A DNA stretch of 64,000 nt from Tenrec ecaudatus (taxonomy: Eukaryota > Chordata > Mammalia > Afrosoricida > Tenrecidae), in the NCBI RefSeq assembly GCF_050624435.1, contig NC_134538.1, positions 126,338,937 through 126,402,936 on the forward strand. The letters run 5' to 3'. The position numbers and the translations under genes are program-made. Within the stretch, counting starts at the first letter, position 1. Every line of letters starts with the position of its first letter. Below, one piece after another: positions 11,714 to 23,284 of the stretch. The notes under the pieces were generated by a model, which worked only from the letters and a program-made list of their open reading frames with translations, did not search any database and was not told the origin of the DNA.

Positions 11714-12560
11714 TACAGTTATATATGACAATGCCCTTGGCTGAAGATATTCAGATGGTATTAAAAATAATTATCATACATTTATTTGCTCGTATTTCTG
11801 TCTACATCCTTTTAGGGAAGAATAAAAAGATGAGAGAGTTGGGGGAAGGCGAAAGGTTACCAAAGAAGTCCATGGTGAAGCCGTCCTCGCGGCAGCAGGA
11901 AGTTTTCAGGCATCTTCCGCTGTGGATATCAGTCGTCCGTCCGAGGAAGACTTGGAAAAGCTGAGGCAGGAGAAGGAGAGGGAACAGATGTGCAATTCCA
12001 ACAAGAAAGAGCCCCAATGTGAAGGGAACACTGGCTCCTTTTCCAAAAGGAAACACTGGCTCCTTTTCCTTGCCCTTGCAAGAAGAAAAGAGAGTTTTTC
12101 AGAAAGGGGGTGGGGTGGGCGGTGGCAATTCCTATGGTTGTGGGTTTGCTGGGGAGAGGGAGATTATGGATTAGAGGTTCCAGGAAAGGCAAGTCACTTG
12201 CACTGAGTATCTGTAACACTGAAAGGGACAAGGAGAGGAAGAAGGCTAACAGCCTGAGCTTGGACTAAATAAAGTAAACCCGTCAAACATGATTAAACAC
12301 ACACAATGGATGGAGGAAAAGCAGGAGCTCAGGTGCACACATCCGCCCAAAACCCAGTCTCCCGCCCGAGGACCAAGACATTACAGCTCTCTGAGCATGA
12401 GCTGGCCCAGAGGTGCTGGGTGAAGCTGGCCTGGGGGCCGTGGCTCATCTCAGCACTGGGGATGCTGGACCCAAAGCGCTAGACTAGAAAGAGAAGTGGA
12501 AACGAAGGGCGAGCAACTACGAAGCTTCCATGAACAGCACGCACGGATTCAACAAGTCTA
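11714..12560. other. Unique sequence with a short duplication
   Basis: The stretch 11,850-12,000 reads as Glu/Lys/Arg-rich in one frame and could be a degraded coding or retrocopy fragment, but I recognise no family. The 18-bp block 'aacactggctccttttcc' occurs twice, at 12,028-12,045 and 12,052-12,069. No other structure seen. Confidence 0.35.
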
Positions 12561-12564
12561 GTGT

Positions 12565-12665
12565 CTGGAGGCACTTAGCCTCTGTGAACCCTGCCTTCTC
12601 TAAAATGTGGAGTGGATGACACTTGTCCTGCTTGCCTTCCAGGGTGATTGGGGAAATCGAGAGTT
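12565..12665 (+). repeat. MIR fragment
   Basis: 'ggcacttagcctctgtgaac' followed by 'tctaaaatgtggagtggatg' resembles the central region of the ancient tRNA-derived SINE MIR in plus orientation. Diverged. Confidence 0.5.
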
Positions 12666-12669
12666 ACAA

Positions 12670-14105
12670 GAGAGCTCTTTTGTAAATGGGAAAGAGCCAT
12701 CGAGTAAGTGCTATTTGATCTCTACCTCTCTGCAGAGACTGGGGGGGGGGGGGATTTCAGAGATGGTGTTGGGGCTCCAGCTGTTTGGGCACAGCTGTGG
12801 CCACACTGGTGATGGGGATGACTGCTGAAGCCAGTGGGGTGAGCCCTTCCCTCCTTCCTCTCTCATCTCAGAGCCCAGCCCAGCAAACCCCCTGGCAGCC
12901 AGCGCAGTTCCCACCCACTTCCTCCGGCTTCATTTCCTCCCCTCCCTGCTTCCCCATAAGCGCCATTCCTCTTGGAAAGCGAGCCTGCTGCAAGGTCTGG
13001 CTCACACTCCACCTGCCCAGACCTCTGAGCGCAACAAGAAGCCACTGCTTCTGCCTGCAGGCTTAGCAGGGAGGAGGGCTGGCGGAAGAGGGGAGGAGCG
13101 GGCATTTTTCTGTAATGGCTTAGACAGGCCCTTAGTGAATTTGGGGGAGGGCGGGGGAGACCCTCTTGGAACCATCTTGGAACTTGATAGGCCATCAAGC
13201 TGTAACCTGGGGTCTCAGAGGAGGCTGCAGCAATCTCTAGGCATTCCTGCTCTGGCCACCTAGGTTACAGCTCCTTGTCACTTACAATGCCATCCGGCCA
13301 ACCGTGGGAAGGCTCCCGCCCCACGGAGCTCCTGGTCTGCTTTGGGGCCCCAGAGCACGGGCTTGTGCCCCATGCATAGGCTTCAGCTGGTGTCCCTGCC
13401 CGGGACCCCAGATAGGAGCCCAAGACCCTGATGAATTCACCAAAGTGATGAACTCGCTTTGTTTCTTTCCTTTTCCCCTTTGTAGGAAAAGAATAGGGCG
13501 GGGGAGGGCTCTGTGTTCTGGTTGGGCAGCCCTGTGGGTAGAAGAGTTACAGCCCCTCACTCCATGTTCATACACCCGATATCACTGGAGTGATGTTGAA
13601 GCCCTCAGAAATAGAGCACTGGACGCCATTCAGGGGTATAGAAGGAACATTTTCGTTGCCCTTCTCAATTGCGTTTTGTGAATCCCTTGCGGGTCAGCTG
13701 TGCAGATTAGAAATATCCAAACAGGTGACAGGTGACCCTGGAGCGCCAAGCTGATCCTTCTGACTGAGCTCCATCACCCCATGGCCTCTCTACAGTTTCT
13801 GCTCCCATCCCCCAGCCTTTGTGACTTCTACCCATCCAAGCACTGAACAGTGGCTGGCCCTGGGGGGCAGGCCCTGTCTGCCCCAGAGTGGTTGCACAAA
13901 GCCAAGTGACCCAGTAGGTTGAGCCAAATTGCCTTTTGAAAGAGTAGGTCCCCATGAATGTCTCTGATGACAGTCTCTTGGGTCAGGGATCTCCTATGCT
14001 CTTAAGTCTGACCTTTCCCCCAAATGCACAAAAGACTTCCTGTGGCTGGCTGGCTGCTTCATAGGTAAGGCAGCCTACCAAAAGTATCTGTGGTGGAGAT
14101 GTGAT
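12670..14105. other. Unique GC-richer sequence
   Basis: No exon I can defend. Open frames of 90-125 codons occur on both strands at 12,785-13,681 but overlap one another and show no domain. A G-run lies at 12,740-12,753. Confidence 0.4.
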
Positions 14106-14109
14106 TCTA

Positions 14110-14295
14110 GCTCACTGCTCCTCAACTTTGTACAAGTCAGAAACACCTGAAGACCTAATAAGAAATACTGAGTACCTGGGCCTCCACCCTAGACCAATTG
14201 AATCAGAATTAGTGAGAGAGGGGCAAAGGACTCGGAACATGTAAAGGTTTCCTACGTGATTCTGATGCACAGAATAACTTAGAATTGCCGCTCCA
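14110..14295 (+). mobile_element. MER5A-like hAT DNA transposon remnant
   Basis: 'tcagaaacacctgaagacct', 'gcctccaccctagaccaatt' and 'gaatcagaattagtgagaga' follow the order in MER5A, a short non-autonomous hAT-Charlie element shared by placental mammals. 'gtgattctgatgcacagaat' is the opposite arm. Non-coding relic. Confidence 0.7.
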
Positions 14296-14299
14296 AGTG

Positions 14300-16495
14300 T
14301 TCAAACCGGGTTAGACATAGAGCCAGGTGGAGCACAGTGAAGAGGCACTCCAAATCCAACCACCGGCCTATCTCACCTCGCTTCTTACCTTTACTCTCTC
14401 CCTAAACCTCTCTCCATTGGAATTAATGGGACTTAGTGGCATCTCTAAATGTCCTAAGAGAGGAAGCTTCCTGCTGGCTTTGTCAAGGTTCAGCCCCCAA
14501 GAAGTAGTTCACCTTTCAGCTCAGATTAGAGTTGTGAAGTCCAAGCTTATTCAAAAGAGGTCCTCTTGTTCTAAAGGGCTGGTCATCAAGGGGTGAGTCA
14601 GGCAGAAAGTTTCGGGCACTGGGCAGGACCCATAAGATGACGGAGTTTCTGTGCTGAGATGCAGCATAACGATGACACCAACCACCCTAGAGCCACATAC
14701 CCACACCTTGTCAGGGAGAAAGCTCTCATGCTCTAAGAGCCAGGTGCTGAATTAAATTGTGGAGAGCTCTTTATGTTGCATGTAAAACACAAGGACCGAG
14801 GGCAAGGACTTTTATAAACCGCTTCTTACACCCGCATAAGAATCTGCAGGGTGAAGATTAAGATATCTTCCTCACAGTCTGATTAGCAGGACACAAGGAG
14901 ACGGCACGCAAAGGACCTTGGGAGCAATAAAAGCAATAGAAAATAGGCCTCAAGCTTAGTGGGTGGGAAGTACTGGTTGATAACTTCCTAACAAATGTTG
15001 GTCCTGTGGGAATCCTCTGACCCCTGGTACTAACTAAATACAGGGTGAAAGGCTGTTCAGGGTTCCCTGAGGCTCTTAGGGGACCTGAGGATTATTTTTT
15101 GCAAGATCCATCAACTAAGACATAAGTGACAAAGGTGAAATCTAAGCTAAAAGCTGGCTCTGAATTCCCTGCTTTGCGATCACGCAAGACCGCCTTTGCC
15201 AAGGTCAATGTTAGGCCATCCTGTCCCTCATGAGCAATGCTTGGCTGTTCTGGGCAGCTGCTCCTCCTAACATCTCACTCAGAGATTTCAGCGTTGCAGA
15301 CCTGAGATTGAGCAAGAAATGAGAAGGGAAGCAGTGTGAGTCTATGAAGCCAGGGTGCTGCCACAGTTGGAGGAACTGGGAGGCACGGGAAGAGAAGCAG
15401 AATGGATCTTTGCAAGATGCTGATGCCTGGCACAGTGTTTCCCCACCCCCACCCCCCCATGAACCTCCAAAGCCTCAGCCCTCACAATGGGAACAGCAGG
15501 CAGAGCCTCTGAGGTGACAGCCACCTATGACATGAGCACAATCCGCCTCAGGTTGCTGCTCCCTCTCCTCACCATGGAGACATCGGGACCGAGCCTATCA
15601 TGCCTCATCCCTGTTCACCTCAGTCACCTTCAGAGGCCCAGAGGCCCTCAGCGCATCTTACTCAAAGCCTCACCCGCCTGCTGGCTGTACTGCTTAGATC
15701 ACTCACCCCCAGGTTTCTGAACAGCTAAATCTCCTTTCAAATTGTTCCCTTAATTTCGCTCTTCAAATGAGGCCTATGCTGACGACCCTATTTTAAGACA
15801 CATTCATGCGCACGCGCACACACACAGCTGCACTACCCTGTTTTACCTTTTCCTACAGCATTAACACCTTCTAAAATAGGATGGCATTCCTTGCGCATTA
15901 CTTTAGTGACTTACTTTCCGTTCCCCTGGTTAGAGCAGAAGCGCCAGCACGTGGGAATGGTAGCTTTGCTTGCTATGAGCCCCTAGCACCCAGGGCCACA
16001 GTCAGTGTGCTGTGACGCTCCATGAACATTCAGAGTTCAAGAATGAGTTCATGCCTTTGCGTGGTGTCCTGTATGTCCCTAATCTACCACCACATACACT
16101 TACTGCCCTGAGCGCCCCAGCATGCCTGCTCTGAGCAGCGGCACCCCACTCCTACCCTCTCTCAGCCTTTAACCTCTTTCCCTCACTCCCAGCCTGGCTC
16201 TCTGGGGTGAGCATCGCCTCATCGGCAGCCCTCTCACCAAGAGGCAGTCTTTTCTCTGCGCACAAAAGCTCCTCTGCCACTTAGAAATGAGAGTTCTGCG
16301 TTCTACGAACCCCCCAAAGATGATTTAAAAAGAAGAAGAAATGAGAGTTCTGGATACCAAAGGGTCAATATTTAGAGCAGAGGTGAATCTGACCATGGAG
16401 CTTAGTGAGAACCAAGGGTGGCTGGTGTCAAATCCTACCCAGTTGGCAGGCTCTCTAGAGCAAATGTCCCAGCTGCCTGATGAAGGCACTCATGG
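14300..16495. other. Unique non-coding sequence
   Basis: No repeat or gene recognised. A short CA tract lies at 15,810-15,826. Open frames of up to about 90 codons have no recognisable domain. Confidence 0.4.
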
Positions 16496-16499
16496 TGGC

Positions 16500-16572
16500 C
16501 AACCCCAGGTTGCGACCTCATGAACCCCAGGTAGCGACCTCATGAACCCCAGGTAGCAACCTTATGAACCCC
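16500..16572. repeat. Three-unit ~24-bp minisatellite
   Basis: The unit 'aaccccaggtagcgacctcatg' occurs three times in tandem with small changes (gttgcg, gtagcg, gtagca; last unit has cttatg). Confidence 0.8.
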
Positions 16573-16679
16573 CGAAAGCAGCCAGAGAGCTAACTCTATC
16601 AATGAGCCGGTATCAGAAGGATGAGACAGCCCTTTCCGTACATGGACACTTGCTAACCTTGCCCTAGAGGCTCCACATG

Positions 16680-16765
16680 CCTCACCTAGTCTAATTCTCA
16701 TCATAACCACCTCGAGGGAGCTCTCGCGATTCCCCTTCACAGCTGAGGAAGTCCTGGGGATGTGG
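16680..16765 (-). repeat. MIR fragment (weak)
   Basis: 'tctaattctcatcataacca', 'ccccttcacagctgaggaag' resembles the middle of MIR read on the minus strand. Short and diverged. Confidence 0.35.
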
Positions 16766-16769
16766 CCGA

Positions 16770-18070
16770 GCGGATTCTGAAGCTGTGGAGCTTAATCACC
16801 ACAGCTCCCTGCTTCCCTGCGACGTTGGCTTTCATAGCGCAGCCACTTCAGGACTTTTACTTAGCAAGGATCACAACCCCGGACCCCAGGGCTAAACCGG
16901 GATCCAGTCACAAAGTTGGCCCTGCAGTTGTTAGCAAGGGAGCTCCCAGTTCACGTAGTTCTTAAAGATTTAGAAAAAGGGTTTTATTAGTAGTATTATC
17001 ATTAAAGGTAAAGGTCCGTGACAGCCATTGTCTGTGTGCTACTTTCATTTTCATTGCAATGGAAACTGCAATGGTCTTTGAAAAGGCAGAAGCCGTCCTC
17101 GGCTGCTGGGTGATGGGGACTCTTCCTGAACTACCAACGTCAAGAAAAGCCAGGTAGTCAAGAGGAGGAGGCCAGGGGGGTGGGGGGTAGGGGGGGACTT
17201 TTCCCGTTGCCACTCTTATCTGTGCATCCTTGACTTCTTTCCAAAAATGGGGCTTTCATTCGGATCGGCTCCGTTCTTCTTCGCCGAGAAGCTGGGTTGG
17301 GGGAGATAAGCCTCCGTGTCCCCCCCTGCCCCACCCCACCCCACCCCCGTCCCCAGCAGCACGTTGGCGCATGCTCCCTCCGCGAAGTGATTTCGGAACG
17401 TGAGTCGTGCAGGGCTGCGGTGGGAGCAACACTGGCAAAGTCTGACTTAGTTGGGTCTGAATTTCAACGTCAATCCCGTGGCTCTGGTCTGCTTCAAATG
17501 CCAGCTCTGCGGGAACGTCAGGTAGCTCAAACTTCTCCAAGTCCACCCCTGGGGGCAGGCAGGGTGGGGTTCTGAAACTGTTTCGGAAGCAGAAAATGGT
17601 TCAGAGAAGCATCCAGAACAACCTGGAAACCGAGAGAACGCCCGAGTTGAGAGGCCCTGTTTGGGTTCATCTAAAGCTCGAGGAGGCTGGGGACCCTGAA
17701 GGGTCAGGATTTCCGTGGTGGCCTCCCAGTTTCTTTAGCACGCAAAAGACCAGAGACACCTTCTTCTCCTAGAGCTGGCTGTGCAGTTCCAGCGCCAGCT
17801 CTCCCTGTCTGGGCTCGGAAACCAGCCTGGACCTGCAGGGCACCGGGTTCTGGGATTCTCTCCAGGTCAGAATCTCCGATGTTGGAAACTGCACGAGGGC
17901 AGCTCAGAAGCTGCAACTGAACCAAATCACGCTGATCCTAAAACCACTTGGACGCCTGACTATAGCCATATGGCCTGAACACATTCAAAGCAGAGCTTCT
18001 CGGAGAAGAAATACCTTTGAGTTTTAACTGCTCTCTTTAAAATCATGAACTTCCCCCTAGGGGACGGGGT
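16770..18070. other. Unique sequence with C- and G-runs
   Basis: A G-rich tract at 17,174-17,197 and a C-rich tract at 17,318-17,355 flank a stretch with more CpG than its surroundings (17,255-17,530). No promoter motif or exon that I can support. Confidence 0.35.
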
Positions 18071-18074
18071 CCTC

Positions 18075-18265
18075 AAATGTCTACAACAGGGCTTGGCACA
18101 GTTGTGTCAGACCATCAGCCCTGAGTCACTGGGGAATGCCTGTTAACTATTCCCCTTCCTGGGCTCCAACTCAGACCTGCCAAATCAGAACCTCTGGGAT
18201 GGGACTTGGGAACCTGCCCTTTGTAAGACATTCTTTAGGGGATTCTGGGGTCATGCTAAGGCTTG
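18075..18265 (+). mobile_element. MER5A-like hAT remnant
   Basis: 'gggctccaactcagacctgc', 'caaatcagaacctctgggat' and the flanking blocks follow the MER5A order. Diverged, non-coding. Confidence 0.55.
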
Positions 18266-18269
18266 GAAT

Positions 18270-19405
18270 TTTTAACATATAAATATACAGAATATAAATT
18301 AATATACATCTTAAAATAAAATGAAAGATTTTAATCCTTAAGGATTAAAAAAAAGGCCCAAATCAGACCACAAGCATTTACAGCCAATGTTTTTGTTTTT
18401 TGTTTTGTTTTCAAACTCTCTTGCTACGATGTTAACAACAAGGCACCTAGGGAGTTGCAGGTCCATTTGAGAACAAAAGGGCTGTACACAGAACAATGCC
18501 ATCCATGGCCCTGCTTTGCTTCTAGTGCTGTTTGCTGCTGAACAAAAGGAGCCCAGAGGCTGGTCCCGCAGGTGAACCTGACTGGCACTCTCCGTTGCTA
18601 TGGAAACAGCAGCCATTGTTACCAGATCCTTACAAGCCTCTGTTTTAGCTTGCTTCCAATTGAAAAGACTCGTTTCTCGGAGCTTGTTCTGAGGGCTTAT
18701 AAGTGTGCGTTAAAAGAAGTACATAGGAATTTGTACATTCCTGCCGCTCTCGTGTCTTGTCTTAGGCATCTTACTGAAGCATCTCAGCATAATGCAAACA
18801 GGAGGAAAATTCTCATCTCCTGGCGTAGATCTACAATCGCTTCTCGCTTGTAGGGGAATAGGAGGGTTTGGGCTGAAATGAGGCATTTGCCGTCCTCCTT
18901 TCTCATCTTAATTAGTTGGCCTAGTAATAGTGCACCTGCAACCAGGTTTTAGTTAATTTTAAGATGTGGCTTGTTGAACTTCTGTTGTGTGTAGGAGGGC
19001 TTTTGAAAGATGAATATGAGGGAAGCAATGCCCTACTTTGGTTCTAGATGCCCAGATGTTCCTGGGGAGCATGCCGAGCCCCAGGAAGGCCTGTCGCCTG
19101 CCTCACGATGCACCGACTGTGGTATGGCTCCTGTGGGTGGCACAGAAGAGCAGCTGGAAGCACATGCGCAGACTCGGGAAGCTGTCCTTCGCAAGGGAAC
19201 TTTGCAGTGCCGCCAAGTACATTAATTTGATCCAGGGAAGTTTCACATCCACCAATTCCCTAAAACTGGGTGCCCAGATACTGATTTACAATGGGAAGTA
19301 CTTCTCACAGAACACAAAAACTCATATACAAGGAGCTTCAACACATCCACGGGGAAAGTCCACTATCTTTTCATTCTGTTTTCCCATGAACTTTTGCAAG
19401 CTCCC
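18270..19405. other. Unique non-coding sequence
   Basis: AT-rich start and otherwise mixed composition. I see no gene or repeat family here. Confidence 0.4.
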
Positions 19406-19414
19406 TAAGATTCT

Positions 19415-19572
19415 ACAATAGGCACTTTGGTGGCCCAGTGAGTTAAGCAATTGGGCTGCTACCCGCAAGGCCAGCAGTTCAGAATGACCAGCCATCCTGC
19501 AGGAAGAATGATGAGGCTCTCCACTCCCATGAGTCGGAATCAACTTAATGGCAATGCGTTTTTAAAATTAAT
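19415..19572 (+). repeat. AfroSINE, internally deleted
   Basis: 'tggtggcccagtgagttaag', 'gggctgctacccgcaaggcc', 'agcagttcagaatgaccagc' give the tRNA-like head. The tail is 'cccatgagtcggaatcaact' then 'taatggcaatgcg'. The middle of the element is missing. Confidence 0.8.
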
Positions 19573-19639
19573 ATTAGATAACACCCCCCACAAAAATACT
19601 GTACAAACACCAATTTCTCCTCCACTCGTTTAACTCTAA

Positions 19640-19822
19640 AAAGAACACAAGCCAAACCCAAGTCCATTTCAACTCACAGTGACCCTATGTAGGTTCTCTG
19701 AGACTGTAAATCTCTATGGGAACCCTGTCACTCTCCCCTGTGGAGCAGCTGGTGGGTTTGAACTGTCAACCTCCTGGTTAGCAGCCTAATGCCTAGCCCA
19801 CAACACCACCAGAGCTCCTTTG
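19640..19822 (-). repeat. AfroSINE, minus strand
   Basis: Read on the minus strand it gives 'gagctctggtggtgttgtgg', 'ggctgctaaccaggaggttg', 'acagttcaaacccaccagct', then the 'cactgtgagttgaaatgg' tail. Near full length. Confidence 0.85.
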
Positions 19823-19825
19823 GCT

Positions 19826-20245
19826 GATGACATTGTTGTTATCAGTTGGCCTTGAGTTGGTCTGACCCTGCAATGATCAGTAAAACTGCAGGCAACGCTG
19901 CACAGTCCTGCACCATTAACATACTTGTGACTCTGAGCTCACTGTGGCAGCCACTGTGTGGATCCATCTCATTGAGGGTCTTCCTCTTTGTCTCTACCCT
20001 CTGGCTTTACCAAGCGCGAGCCTGTTTCCAGGGACTGGTCTCTCTTGCTAGCATGCCCACAGCATGTGAGGTAAAGTCTGGCCATCCCTACTCCTCAAGA
20101 CTCCTTGTTGCTGTGCTTCCTCCAAACACAGATTCATTTGTTCTTCTGGCAACCACAGAACGTTCCATGTTCTTCTGCAGCCTCCCAATTCCAATGCAAC
20201 AATTTCCTCCAAGTTTGCTTATTCACATGCATATGGGATGAAGGA
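19826..20245 (-). mobile_element. RTE LINE 3' end, minus strand
   Basis: Similar to the minus copies at 43,125 and 58,400: 'gagctcactgtggcagccac', 'ccagggactggtctctcttg', 'ctcaagactccttgttgctg', and the fingerprint 'ccatgttcttc'. It is the reverse complement of the RTE 3' part seen at 6,486 and 39,592. Confidence 0.7.
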
Positions 20246-20249
20246 AAAT

Positions 20250-22235
20250 ACCATTGCTTGAGCAATGGCCTCAAATGATAGCTTTGCTCTTTGACACTTT
20301 AAATGGGGTGGGGGCAGCATATTTGTTCAATGTGATACGTTACTGTAGGACCAAGATGCCATTTTGTATATTTGGCATCAGAATAAACAACAACAACAAC
20401 AAAGAGATCATTAGGAATTGAAAACTAAGATTTCCTTAGAACCTGCCCACTTCCCTAAGCAAAACTGTAGACAAGGGCAGATATAACCAAAGATTGCCTG
20501 GAAGAAATCAGAACAAAGAGTTCTTCAGATAAATCCAGTGTTGACTAGCACCAGCCTGGGGTAGCCTCATGACTTCTGCCTGAATAGTACAGTTGGTCTT
20601 GCTTTAGGAAACCTTCGATTGTTCTCGATTTTGAATGCTTCCAAGTTGGTGACTGGGCTTGATTTTCCCATTCTTTTCTTAGTTATGTTTAGCATCAGTC
20701 AAGTAACTAATTGCCTTGCAGAAGACAGAGCCTCCTCACGTAAATGCATTTACACGTTTCACGTTCTGTGTTCTATTCCCTTCCATGTTGTATTGATTTT
20801 ATAGCATGTCTCTGGGAAAGCTATCCTAGTTCAATTTCCCAAGAGCAACCTCTCTGCGACTCCCAACAGGCAGATAGCATGCATGACTGTGAAGATCTAG
20901 CTTGTAGCTGAGAAGAAAGTAACACATTCACAACCCATCTCTTCTTTAGCCATGGACTGGGATCAGGCTGTGACCTTGCCTTAGCCACCTTCCAGTGCCC
21001 TTGAAAAGAGATATCGCCCTCAGTATATTTGCTTGGCTTCACCCCTCGCTATCATTTGGCCTACCAGTTGCCCTTTAGTTGAAGGCTCCTGTCTTAAAGT
21101 GAGAGGGCTGGCACCAGCTGAGAAGAGGAAGGAGGATAACACAGAGACTGAGCGAGGGAGTGCGGAGGGAGACATAGGTCCCTTGGCAATGATGCCAGTT
21201 AGGTAACTTTTCTCAAACATTTTAGATTTATCATATTGAGTGTCTATGGTATGGATGCACCTCTCTTGGACGTAATTTTTAGCTAAGTTCTAGAAAAGCA
21301 GAAGGAAGGGGTGACAAATATTTTATACAGTCCCTCTGGGTCATCTGCCCTCTTTAGGTTACTGGGGGAAAGACGCTTGGGATTAAAGTTCTTCTGAAAG
21401 CTCTAGTCTAGCATGAAAAGCAGTCCTATTTGCAAAGAGAGAAACAGTTGAGTGTGAGCAGAGATAGGACTATTCTATCCTTAAGGGGATGCTGGGGAAA
21501 GACAGGAAACATATTGGAGGAACCAGGCTTCATTCTCCTCTATCCCATGACCCCTTTTCTAATTTAAACCATGACTCTGCGCTGTGAAGCAGAGCCTGTT
21601 GGCTGGGGGCTGGGCAGATGGGGGAGCCTTCCTTAGGCGGTCTCTGCATGGAGCATGTGAGCTCTGGGGTCAGCATTCACCCTGGCGAGCTAGCAGATGT
21701 CAGCCTTGCTGTCACTCTTTCTGGGAGTGTTGGTGAGGCTCGGCAGCACTCTATGGGCGTGTGCCCTTCCAGCCTGCATCTCTAGAAAATTGGGGACTCC
21801 AACCTCGATGAGGAGACAAAGGAGCCTCCAGATCTCAAGATTCTGTGAAGAAATTCTGGGTCTGCTGAATATTTTTCCCTATCTGTATCGAGAGCTGTGC
21901 TGGGCCAGGCTGACCAGGAAGGAAGCAAATCCAGACACCTGCATGGACCTGGTCAGAGCTACTTGTCAGATTCCAGAGTAACTCAGAAGAGAAAAAGATG
22001 CGATGCACCTCAGGACTCACCCAAAATTAAAGCCTAGAAATCAAGTAGAGGCAATTCAGACAGGCAAAAGAATGGTTTGCCAATTTTAGGCCCCCAAACA
22101 CAAAGATGCTGAAGTCATGGACTTTGAAATCTAGAAGTGAGATATACAGTATGATAGGTTCCCTCTGATAGGTGTCTTTAAAAGATTCCACTTGAATAGA
22201 CATTTTCTGAAGGACAATAAACTTTTATGGTAGAG
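20250..22235. other. Unique non-coding sequence
   Basis: Contains a short (CAA)n run at 20,386-20,402. No gene or named repeat recognised. Confidence 0.4.
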
Positions 22236-22239
22236 GCAG

Positions 22240-22302
22240 GTCTATTCTATCCTAAAGGGTCACGATGAGTCAGAATCAATTGACTAGCAGTGAGTGAGAA
22301 TG
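22240..22302 (+). repeat. SINE tail fragment
   Basis: 'aaagggtcacgatgagtcag' and 'aatcaattgactagcagtga' match the AfroSINE 3' end only. Confidence 0.6.
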
Positions 22303-22504
22303 GTAGAAAGGAAAGAGAAAACAAAGAAAAGTGCAGAGACTGAGAAACAGTACAGTGTTTGTAAGTACCAGAGCTTTATTTCCTTATTAAATGAACTATT
22401 GGAGTTATTAATTTATTTGCTAATCGAGAAAGGCATACATTTTCCCCCATTGGGATTATGAAAAAGACCAGGCAATTGGCATATACCCTAAAGCAATATT
22501 CAAA

Positions 22505-22882
22505 TAAGTATAAGAAGGATTATGTGGAAGAAGCACACCAACTTCAATGATCGAAGGATTGTAAATCATATAACCCAACACTGAAAGAGGGAAGAGGTTC
22601 TGATTTGAAAAAGACTGGATGGCAGTGGGAGCCCAGGGTACCTTTGTAAAATATACCTAGAAAATAAGCCTCCGATGACTTCCCTCTCTCCATAATGGAG
22701 GAACGGTCAGAAACTGGGTACCAGAGTGCACTGGAGAGATGGTGATAGAAGATCAAAGTGATAAACCTGACTTGAACAGCTAAAACCTTGTCAGTTGATC
22801 CCCACTCGGATGCATATTGGGCCTGATCTGGTTTTCAACATTTTCTGTATTTTTTGGTTTGTTCATTTGGGGTTTATCTCAG

Positions 22883-22916
<34 letters not shown>

Positions 22917-23178
22917 TTGGAGGTGACCCTCTTGAGGTTTTTTTTTCAGTATATGAAACCCAGGATTGATGAACCTATAGAGACAGCAAGTAGAATACGG
23001 GTTCCTGGGGGGCCCAGTCAGGAATGAGGGTGTAAAAGGGAGCTGATGTCAAGGAGTTCAAGAAGGAGGAGACTATTTTGAAACTGATTGTGGTAGTGAT
23101 TGTATAATACTGCTTGATGTGATTGAACTATAGAACAAAATAATATCTGTATTAGCTTCCAATAAAATGTTTTTTTTG
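22505..23178 (+). mobile_element. Old L1 3' UTR
   Basis: Begins with 'ggaagaagcacaccaacttc', a block also in the young L1 3' UTR. It ends with 'tgcttgatgtgattgaacta' and 'cttccaataaaatg', the 3' end of an older L1 subfamily also seen at 27,450 and 42,450. A (GT)n run sits inside it at 22,884-22,914. No ORF. Confidence 0.75.
22884..22914. repeat. (GT)n microsatellite
   Basis: About 15 uninterrupted GT units inside an old L1 3' UTR. Confidence 0.95.
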
Positions 23179-23284
23179 GGGGGAAAGGTAAGAAAGATTA
23201 AAAAACCCTTCAGAATTTGAGTTCAACACTTGAACATGAGCCATCATAGAAACCCAATATTCAGGTTCATGCTTCTAGAAAGAC

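Noticed and set aside
12785..13681. Overlapping 90-125-codon frames as exons
   Set aside because: Open in both directions, no domain, no splice pattern I could support. Explained by GC-rich composition.
16500..16572. CRISPR-like array
   Set aside because: Units abut with no spacers and the genome is mammalian. It is a minisatellite.
17255..17560. CpG island or promoter
   Set aside because: CpG density is only mildly raised, and there is no downstream exon or start-site motif.
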